Source of the DNA: Deltaproteobacteria bacterium UBA5329 | GTDB taxonomy: Bacteria; Desulfobacterota; Syntrophorhabdia; Syntrophorhabdales; Syntrophorhabdaceae | Assembly (NCBI GenBank): GCA_002408185.1 | Contig: DHQV01000021.1 | Location: forward strand, 10,157-21,430 | Length of the DNA stretch: 11,274 nt | Direction: 5' to 3' | Shown: piece after piece, positions 1 through 5,031 of the stretch | How the letters are laid out: the number at the start of each line of letters is the position of its first letter | How positions within the stretch are numbered: position 1 is the stretch's first letter | Program-made: the position numbers and the translations under genes | Notes under the pieces: generated by a model | The model's database searches: none | The model's input: the letters and a program-made list of their open reading frames with translations, nothing else | Told to the model about the DNA's origin: nothing

Positions 1-977
1 TTTTCAATGTATTTCCGGTATTCGTCAAGGGTTGTTGCCCCGATGCATCGCAGTTCGCCGCGCGCGAGGGCTGGTTTGAGCATATTGGAGGCGTCCACTG
101 CTCCCTGGGCGCCGCCTGCGCCTACTATGGTGTGGAGCTCGTCGATAAAAAGTACGACCGTGCCTGACGCCTCATCGATCTCTTTCAGAACCGCCTTCAG
201 CCTGTCCTCGAACTCGCCGCGGTATTTTGCCCCGGCAAGCAGCGAACCCAGGTCGAGAGAAAGCACCCTTTTATTTTTGAGAGTTTCAGGAATGTCCCCG
301 GATATAATGCGCTGCGCGAGCCCTTCAACGATGGCGGTCTTGCCGACCCCGGGCTCGCCTATGACGACAGGGTTGTTCTTCGTCCGGCGGGATAATACCT
401 GCATGACCCTGCGGACCTCCTCGTCGCGACCGATCACCGGGTCAAGTTTGCCCTTTCTGGCCTCCTCGGTAAGGTCGCGGCAGTATCTCTGGAGAGCCTG
501 GTACTTTTCCTCGGGAGCCTGGTCGGTCACGCGCTGGGTGCCCCGCAGATCTTTCATTACTGTATAGATGCTGTCCTTGGTGACGCCATATGTGTGCAGT
601 ATCGCTGCTGCAGGGGAATCCTTCGCGTCCGCTATGCCGATGAGCAAATGTTCGACGCTGACGAATTCGTCCTTGAGTCTTTCGGCCTCGTTAAAAGCTG
701 TGTCGAGGGTCTGTTTCAGGCGTGGCGAGATGTACGTCTGGCCCATCCCTCCCTCGACATGTGGGATCTTCTTGAGTTCCCGTTCGAGATCACGAGCAAT
801 GATATCCGCCCTTGCACCGAGCTTTTTGAGTATCGGTCTTATTATTCCTTCCTTCTGCGAAATGAGGGCAAGGAGGAGATGTTCGTTCTCGATGCTCTGG
901 TGGCCCAGTGATTCGGCTTTCTTCTGAGCTTCCTGTACCGCTTCCTGGGCCTTTATCGTCAATTTTTCCCAATTCAT
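1..977 (-). CDS. clpB: ClpB disaggregase, N-terminal part (runs off left edge)
   Basis: This is the first 325 codons of the AAA+ chaperone ClpB, the hexameric cytoplasmic disaggregase that works with DnaK to extract polypeptides from aggregates. The Clp N-terminal domain with its two related repeats fills residues 1-145 (it begins MNWEKLTIKAQEAV). NBD1 follows, with Walker A GEPGVGKT at 207-214, the pore-loop KYRGEFEDR at 251-259, Walker B ending FIDELH near 277-282, and GAVDASNMLKPALARG at about 292-307. The middle coiled coil and NBD2 lie outside the window; full-length ClpB is about 860 residues. ATG at 977 was chosen because a GGGGTG Shine-Dalgarno-like stretch lies about 6 nt upstream and the protein begins at the usual family N-terminus. 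No sigma32-like promoter is evident upstream. ClpA and ClpC are alternatives, but the N-domain and NBD1 read as ClpB. Confidence 0.96.
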   Translation of the reverse strand, partial: MNWEKLTIKAQEAVQEAQKKAESLGHQSIENEHLLLALISQKEGIIRPILKKLGARADIIARDLERELKKIPHVEGGMGQTYISPRLKQTLDTAFNEAERLKDEFVSVEHLLIGIADAKDSPAAAILHTYGVTKDSIYTVMKDLRGTQRVTDQAPEEKYQALQRYCRDLTEEARKGKLDPVIGRDEEVRRVMQVLSRRTKNNPVVIGEPGVGKTAIVEGLAQRIISGDIPETLKNKRVLSLDLGSLLAGAKYRGEFEDRLKAVLKEIDEASGTVVLFIDELHTIVGAGGAQGAVDASNMLKPALARGELRCIGATTLDEYRKYIE

Positions 978-1004
978 ATATTCACCCCGCAAGATCCGTC
1001 TTAA

Positions 1005-1028
1005 ATTGTTTTCTTGATGTCAAACAAT
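1005..1028. promoter_or_regulatory. Perfect 7-bp inverted repeat upstream of clpB (operator candidate)
   Basis: ATTGTTT at 1005-1011 and AAACAAT at 1022-1028 are exact reverse complements separated by 10 bp. The site lies 28-51 bp upstream of the clpB start codon. Read on the minus strand it contains TTGACA, but no -10 hexamer sits at the right distance from it. A weak alternative minus-strand promoter, TTGCTT-N16-TATATT, lies further upstream and would place this repeat in the clpB leader. Binding by a repressor is inference. The sequence does not match the HrcA CIRCE element as I know it. Confidence 0.35.
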
Positions 1029-1078
1029 GTGCATCCAAAATCTGTTGAAAATATAAGCATTAAATCGCCAAAAGCAAC

Positions 1079-1146
1079 GGTGAACGGTAAACGGCAAGCG
1101 GCTAACGGCGAAAGAAAAAAACAGGTAATTCCGTTAGCCTTTAGCC
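1079..1146. repeat. Heptad inverted repeat, locus A (clpB-ttuB gap)
   Basis: The left arm is five tandem degenerate 7-mers: GGTGAAC (1079-1085), GGTAAAC, GGCAAGC, GGCTAAC and GGCGAAA (1107-1113). The right arm (1131-1146) carries the same kind of unit on the other strand: GTTAGCC at 1133-1139 is the complement of GGCTAAC, and TTTAGCC at 1140-1146 is the complement of GGCTAAA. Positions 1093-1108 and 1131-1146 pair at 13 of 16 positions. The flanking words ACAGGTAATT (1121-1130) and the complement of AATTAGGTGA (1161-1170) both recur in locus B near 7828-7843. Apart from the inverted repeat at 1005-1028, I see nothing else in this 214-bp gap. Confidence 0.65.
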
Positions 1147-1191
1147 GGGCATTTTTGACTTCACCTAATTCAGTGTGCTAAACAAATAGCC

Positions 1192-1380
1192 ATGAATGTT
1201 AATTGGGAGGGCAGGGAATATACCTTCGAAAAATCGATGCTTGTTTCCCGGCTGCTCGAAGAACTGAAGCTGAGCAAGGAAGGTCACCTTGTCGTAGCCA
1301 ACGACAGACTCGTCACTGAAGACCATCGACTTGAGGCCTCTGATAACGTGCGGGTCATACGGGTAGTCTCGGGCGGATGA
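1192..1380 (+). CDS. ttuB: TtuB-like ubiquitin-fold sulfur carrier
   Basis: A 62-residue protein with the pattern of the ThiS/MoaD/TtuB beta-grasp family, ending in Gly-Gly at residues 61-62 (RVIRVVSGG). In this family an E1-like enzyme adenylates the C-terminal glycine, which is then converted to a thiocarboxylate that donates sulfur. Two things point to TtuB (tRNA 2-thiolation) rather than ThiS or MoaD: the length is close to the roughly 65 residues of Thermus TtuB, and the gene overlaps the following TtuA-like gene by 4 nt (ATGA at 1377-1380), which implies translational coupling. No thiamine or molybdopterin gene is nearby, and no E1 (TtuC/MoeB-like) gene lies in the window. The ATG at 1192 has no visible Shine-Dalgarno; a weak TTGACT-N18-TAAACA promoter (1155-1184) ends 7 nt before it, so a leaderless message is possible. 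ThiS remains an alternative. Confidence 0.8.
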   Translation: MNVNWEGREYTFEKSMLVSRLLEELKLSKEGHLVVANDRLVTEDHRLEASDNVRVIRVVSGG

Positions 1381-2324
1381 AATGCAGGATCTGCGGACAG
1401 TCCGCAAGTATAGCCTTAAGATCGCATAAGACCGCATTCTGCGATACCCATTTTATTACCTTTTTTGAAAAGAGGGTACAGACAACGATCCGGCGGTATA
1501 ACCTGATCAGGGGCGACGACCGCCCCATAGTTGCCGTGTCAGGGGGGAAGGACTCGCTTTCCCTGTGGGTATTCCTCACCAGGATGGGGATAGCCGCCGA
1601 CGGTATTTATGTCGATCTTGGCATAGGTGATTACTCCCGTGTCTCCCTTGAAAAGATCAAGTCCGTGGCGGATGTGATCGGTAGAAAGGTGTACATATTT
1701 CACGTTCCGGACATCTTTAAAAGGGATATTACCGCGGTTGCGAAAGCGCTGCGAAGGGCCCCATGCTCGGCATGCGGTATGATCAAAAGGTACGTAATGA
1801 ACAGGGTATGCGTCGAGAAAGGGTACAATCTGCTACTTACCGGGCATAACCTCGATGATGAGGCCGCCGCTCTCTTTGGAAATATCCTGTACTGGAAAAA
1901 GGAATACCTGTGGAAGAAGGATATTTCCCTCGACGAAGATGAAGGGCATCTGTCGCGCAAGGCCAAGCCTTTTTTTCTTTGTTCGGAGCGCGAGGTGGCA
2001 GCATATGCCATTATATCCGGTATTGACTACATATACGAAGAATGCCCTTTTTCAAAAGGCGCCAAGACGATCACGTACAAGAACATCCTGGGAGGTCTCG
2101 AGGAGGCTTCGCCGGGGACCAAGCTCATGTTCATCAAGGGATACCTCAAGGAGCTTCAGGAGATGAAACAAGGGCCTGCCCGGAAAAACTTCCGGACGGA
2201 CAATGCCGCAGGAGGTTACTGTGAAGTATGCGGATATCCATCTGGGGGAGGCATGTGCGGATACTGCCGGACCCTCCAAAAATTTGAAATTCCCTGTACG
2301 GTCGAGTTCGAGGAATATGGTTGA
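1377..2324 (+). CDS. ttuA: TtuA-like tRNA 2-thiouridine synthetase (PP-loop, Fe-S)
   Basis: A 315-residue member of the TtcA/TtuA/Ncs6 tRNA thiolation family. Every expected element is visible: an N-terminal zinc site (C3, C6, C22, H25), the PP-loop SGGKDS at 55-60 that binds ATP, a CSAC pair (C130, C133), TGHNLDDEAA at 155-164, a third lone cysteine C223 in EECPFSKGAK, and a C-terminal zinc site (C282, C285, C294, C297). In Thermus TtuA, Cys130, Cys133 and Cys222 hold the 4Fe-4S cluster, so the spacing here is almost identical. The two-zinc-finger form separates it from TtcA, which acts on C32 of tRNA. The family reaction adenylates a uridine (U54 in Thermus) and replaces O2 with sulfur supplied by TtuB thiocarboxylate. 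The start overlaps the stop of ttuB. The target base is inferred from the family. Confidence 0.88.
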   Translation: MKCRICGQSASIALRSHKTAFCDTHFITFFEKRVQTTIRRYNLIRGDDRPIVAVSGGKDSLSLWVFLTRMGIAADGIYVDLGIGDYSRVSLEKIKSVADVIGRKVYIFHVPDIFKRDITAVAKALRRAPCSACGMIKRYVMNRVCVEKGYNLLLTGHNLDDEAAALFGNILYWKKEYLWKKDISLDEDEGHLSRKAKPFFLCSEREVAAYAIISGIDYIYEECPFSKGAKTITYKNILGGLEEASPGTKLMFIKGYLKELQEMKQGPARKNFRTDNAAGGYCEVCGYPSGGGMCGYCRTLQKFEIPCTVEFEEYG

Positions 2325-2330
2325 TATCGA

Positions 2331-2360
2331 TTGACACCGGTTGCGCCCTGATGACATAAT
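2331..2360 (+). promoter_or_regulatory. Sigma70-like promoter for the GAF gene, near-leaderless
   Basis: A perfect -35 TTGACA (2331-2336) and a -10 CATAAT (2355-2360) are separated by 18 bp. Transcription would begin near 2366-2368, only about 5-7 nt before the ATG at 2373, and there is no Shine-Dalgarno in that space. The promoter starts 6 bp after the ttuA stop codon, so the GAF gene and mreB can be transcribed independently of ttuBA. Confidence 0.55.
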
Positions 2361-2372
2361 TCGATTATAAAA

Positions 2373-3740
2373 ATGATTGACAGATTATCGCAGCTTATCT
2401 TCAACATCTACGAGGCATTTACCGTTGCTCTGTACATACGCGAAAAAGATACGCTTAACTGTATATCATCGGTCACGTTTGCCCGCAGTTTCGATCAGAA
2501 GAGACCTATCCCGATAGAGAGCACTTTGCCGGGCTGGGTTATCAAGCATAACGCGCCCCTTATCATACCCAATTTTGACAAAGATGAGGATGTCCTCGGA
2601 TATTACGGCGGCAATGAAGGTATCAAGTCCTTCATGGGGTACCCGATGGATACCGACGGAGTCATCATCGTCGACAGCAAGAAAAAATATGTATTTACGG
2701 ACAGGGAAAAGAAGATTCTTGCGTCATTTGCATCACTCATCCATGAGGAATTGGAAAGGGAAGAAGTGGCCATGCATGCCGAGGAGACCATCGCCGAGCT
2801 TTTTGCTGAACGAAGGATAATGAATCTTTTGAGCGCCCTTAATATGTCGAGGGTTTCAACACCGGAAGTGCTCGCCGAGATACTCGGCCTGTCCGGAGGT
2901 TCGTTCTGTTTTACAGGTATAGAGAAAAAAGGACGGCTTGCGATACAGGATATCGCCGGAATTGACAACCCTGGCCTGTCAAAGAAGGAATGTCAGGCGG
3001 GAAGCATCGCTTCGCTCGTCCTGGAGGGAGGGCAAGAACTCCTGCTGCCCCACGACAGTGCGTATCTCAGGGAAAAGCCTGTACTGTTCCCGAATGAGCC
3101 ATTCAAGGCCCGCCAGTTTTTCGGATTTCCCCTGATAACGGAGGACACGACATTTGGCGTGCTGGGTTTTATTTCTCTCAACGAGATGAAACTGAGGGAA
3201 AACTCCATAGGTGCGCTCAGAAATGTCTCATCACTGTTCTCGCTGTATTTTACCGCGCAATGGATGCGCGGGCACCTTGACCGGATCCGCGATTTCGACC
3301 CGGTGACAGGTGCGTTCCAATTTCCGGTCTTTCTCGGTGTTGTCGAATCCTTGGCAAGGAAAAAAGAGAGATTTTCCATCCTTTGTGTTAAGCTCGGTAA
3401 CATGGCGCTGTACAACCGGAAAATGGGTTGTGACGGGACCAACGATCTTTTAAGGCGGATATGCCAGGTAATACGCTATTGTGCGGGGGGCAAAACGTTC
3501 GTGGCCCGCAAGAGCGGGGGCCGGTTCTTTGTCCTGCTTCGCGGCGGGGAGACCTATGAAACGAGGAATATGATGAAACTTCTGTACCATGCAATAGGCA
3601 AAAGCCTCGCAGAAGAAGGCCTTTCGCCGGGTATCGGTGTAATAGAACTTGGTACGGTCACTTACCCGGACGATTCTTCGGACCCGTGGGAGCTTTTTGA
3701 CAGGATAGAAGAAAAGAAGATACGAAAATTTATTGAATAG
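2373..3740 (+). CDS. Double-GAF protein with degenerate GGDEF domain
   Basis: A 455-residue cytoplasmic protein with no signal peptide or membrane segment. Residues 1-125 read as a GAF-like sensor domain (PGWVIKHNAPLIIPNF at 53-68, then GYPMDTDGVIIVD at 89-101 and FTDREKKILASFASLI). A helical, probably coiled-coil linker covers about 125-155, and a second GAF-like domain about 155-295 (FFGFPLITEDTTFGVLGFISL at 249-269). The C-terminal part, about 307-452, has the outline of a GGDEF domain: it opens DPVTGAF and closes near YPDDSSDPWELFDRIEEKK. The signature positions read SGGRF (381-385) instead of GGDEF, so the catalytic acidic residues are missing and diguanylate cyclase activity is unlikely. 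The domain could bind nucleotide or act as a partner-binding platform. The gene ends 14 bp before mreB and very likely shares its transcript, which suggests a role connected with cell shape; this is inference. The ATG has no Shine-Dalgarno. Confidence 0.8.
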   Translation: MIDRLSQLIFNIYEAFTVALYIREKDTLNCISSVTFARSFDQKRPIPIESTLPGWVIKHNAPLIIPNFDKDEDVLGYYGGNEGIKSFMGYPMDTDGVIIVDSKKKYVFTDREKKILASFASLIHEELEREEVAMHAEETIAELFAERRIMNLLSALNMSRVSTPEVLAEILGLSGGSFCFTGIEKKGRLAIQDIAGIDNPGLSKKECQAGSIASLVLEGGQELLLPHDSAYLREKPVLFPNEPFKARQFFGFPLITEDTTFGVLGFISLNEMKLRENSIGALRNVSSLFSLYFTAQWMRGHLDRIRDFDPVTGAFQFPVFLGVVESLARKKERFSILCVKLGNMALYNRKMGCDGTNDLLRRICQVIRYCAGGKTFVARKSGGRFFVLLRGGETYETRNMMKLLYHAIGKSLAEEGLSPGIGVIELGTVTYPDDSSDPWELFDRIEEKKIRKFIE

Positions 3741-3754
3741 GGAGGAAGAGGGGG

Positions 3755-4786
3755 ATGGGGTTCTTTAGAAATCTGTTTGGAATGTTTTCTACTCATCTTG
3801 CCATGGACCTGGGCACGGCGAATACCCTCATTTATATGAAGGGCGAGGGCATTGTGCTCAATCAGCCCTCGGTTGTGGCGATCGATAACAACACAGGCAA
3901 GGTCATTGCCGTTGGCAAAGAGGCTAAGGAATATATTGGACGCACCCCGCCGAACATCAGTGCGATACGTCCCCTGAAAGACGGTGTAATCGCGGACTTT
4001 GACGTTGCAAGGGCGATGATCAAGTATTTTCTCAAAGTGGTCAGCAACGAACGAAAGATATCCAAGCCGAGAATGGTCGTCGGTGTTCCGTCAGGCATAA
4101 CGCAGGTTGAGAAAAAAGCGGTTATCGATGCATGTTTTCAGGTCGGCATACGCGATGTCTACCTGATGGAAGAGCCAATGGCGGCATCAATAGGCGCAGG
4201 AATGCCGATAGAGCTTCCCCGCGGCAATATGATCATCGATATCGGCGGCGGTACCACCGAGGTAGCGATCATAAGCCTTTCTGCGGTAGCATACAGCGAG
4301 TCCCTCAGGGTGGCCGGCGACGAGCTTGATGACGCCATAGTGCGGTATCTCCAGAGAAAGCATCAGCTTGCGATAGGCGTGATCGCGGCGGAAAAGATAA
4401 AGATAGAAGGGGCATCGGCCTGCCCGATAGATTCTTTGAGCGATGTCATCAATGTAGTGGGAAAAGACCTGCTCACGAGCATACCGAAGAGCATAAAGAT
4501 GTCGAAGGAAGAGGTACGCGAGGCGATCGAAGAGCCGATCTCGGCAATCCTCGAGTCGGTCAGGCGCGCACTCGAGAAACTCCCCGCGGAATTTGTTTCC
4601 GACCTCAATGAAACAGGCATGGTTCTTACCGGCGGCGGCGCACTTTTGAAAGGCCTCGATCAGAGGATCGAGAACGAGACCGGCATCAACGTCATAGTAG
4701 CCGAAGACCCGCTCGAATCCGTGACGATGGGCTGCGGGAAGGCACTGGAGGAGATGAATAAATACAAAAAGGTATTTATTAATTAG
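3755..4786 (+). CDS. mreB: MreB, actin-like rod-shape protein
   Basis: A 343-residue MreB of normal length. MreB polymerises into membrane-bound filaments that guide the elongation-phase peptidoglycan machinery. Visible features are the N-terminal amphipathic segment MGFFRNLFGMF used for membrane attachment, phosphate-1 DLGTANT (18-24), VVGVPSGIT (108-116), YLMEEPMAASIGAGMPI (136-152), phosphate-2 DIGGGTTEV (162-170) and the adenosine motif GGGALLKGL (293-301). A strong Shine-Dalgarno (GGAGGAAGAGG) lies just upstream, within the 14-bp gap after the GAF gene, indicating co-transcription. mreC, mreD and pbp2, which often follow mreB, are absent; the next gene converges from the other strand. 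The last codons form a perfect AT-rich hairpin. An MreB paralogue (Mbl type) is possible if another mreB sits with mreCD elsewhere. Confidence 0.97.
   Translation: MGFFRNLFGMFSTHLAMDLGTANTLIYMKGEGIVLNQPSVVAIDNNTGKVIAVGKEAKEYIGRTPPNISAIRPLKDGVIADFDVARAMIKYFLKVVSNERKISKPRMVVGVPSGITQVEKKAVIDACFQVGIRDVYLMEEPMAASIGAGMPIELPRGNMIIDIGGGTTEVAIISLSAVAYSESLRVAGDELDDAIVRYLQRKHQLAIGVIAAEKIKIEGASACPIDSLSDVINVVGKDLLTSIPKSIKMSKEEVREAIEEPISAILESVRRALEKLPAEFVSDLNETGMVLTGGGALLKGLDQRIENETGINVIVAEDPLESVTMGCGKALEEMNKYKKVFIN
4757..4780 (+). repeat. Perfect 9-bp hairpin inside the 3' end of mreB
   Basis: AATAAATAC at 4757-4765 and GTATTTATT at 4772-4780 are exact reverse complements with a 6-nt loop. The hairpin ends 3 nt before the mreB stop codon (4784-4786). 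Only one of the nine pairs is G-C and no U-tract follows, so it is a poor intrinsic terminator; it could mark an mRNA 3' end or be chance in AT-rich Lys/Asn/Ile codons. Confidence 0.5.
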
Positions 4787-4790
4787 GACC

Positions 4791-5030
4791 GTAAGTCGTC
4801 AGTCGTCAGTTGTTAGAAACATTCCAACCCGCGATCGTCATCCAGGCGCTTGACGCTGGGATTCAAGGTTTTGTTTTTATTGTATTTTCCGTATTTAGAT
4901 GATTTTAACAATCAGAAGTTTGCATTAAAGGCAAATACTGGATTCCGTCCACTCAGGGGATGCCCGGCATCGGTATGACACTCTTGAAGTTACTCCAAAA
5001 ACCGCGCTTATTAAACCTTACGACTCACGA
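4791..5030. repeat. Heptad inverted repeat, locus D (mreB-helicase gap)
   Basis: Left arm: tandem 7-mers GTAAGTC, GTCAGTC, GTCAGTT, GTTAGAA (4791-4818), starting 4 bp after the mreB stop codon. Right arm: 5017-5030, whose reverse complement TCGTGAGTCGTAAG matches TCGTCAGTCGTCAG at 4796-4809 at 12 of 14 positions and ends 1 bp before the helicase stop codon. The arms are about 200 bp apart, much further than at the other three loci, and the space holds the separate palindromic element at 4837-4979. No convincing terminator for mreB or the helicase was seen here. Confidence 0.55.
4837..4979. repeat. MITE-like element with palindromic ends
   Basis: GTCATCC (4837-4843) at the left and GGTATGAC (4972-4979) at the right are near-inverted ends, GTCATCC against GTCATACC when the right end is complemented. 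Each end carries its own small hairpin: 4840-4848 can pair with 4854-4862 (CCAGGCG/CGCTGG with one bulged base), and GATGCC/GGCATC (4959-4964 and 4966-4971) forms a 13-nt palindrome. Each end also has an inner GGATTC word (4859-4864 and about 4940-4945). The centre (about 4865-4935) is AT-rich and has no ORF. It resembles the GTCAT...GGATTCCAG class of extragenic palindromes common in proteobacterial genomes. There is no clear target-site duplication. Confidence 0.4.
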
Positions 5031-5031
5031 T

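Noticed and set aside
7..927. Long plus-strand ORFs opposite clpB
   Set aside because: They are antisense shadows: the minus strand encodes a continuous, motif-complete ClpB N-terminus and the plus-strand products resemble nothing.
978..1060. Sigma32-type heat-shock promoter for clpB
   Set aside because: No CTTGAA and CCCCAT-like pair at suitable spacing is visible on the minus strand.
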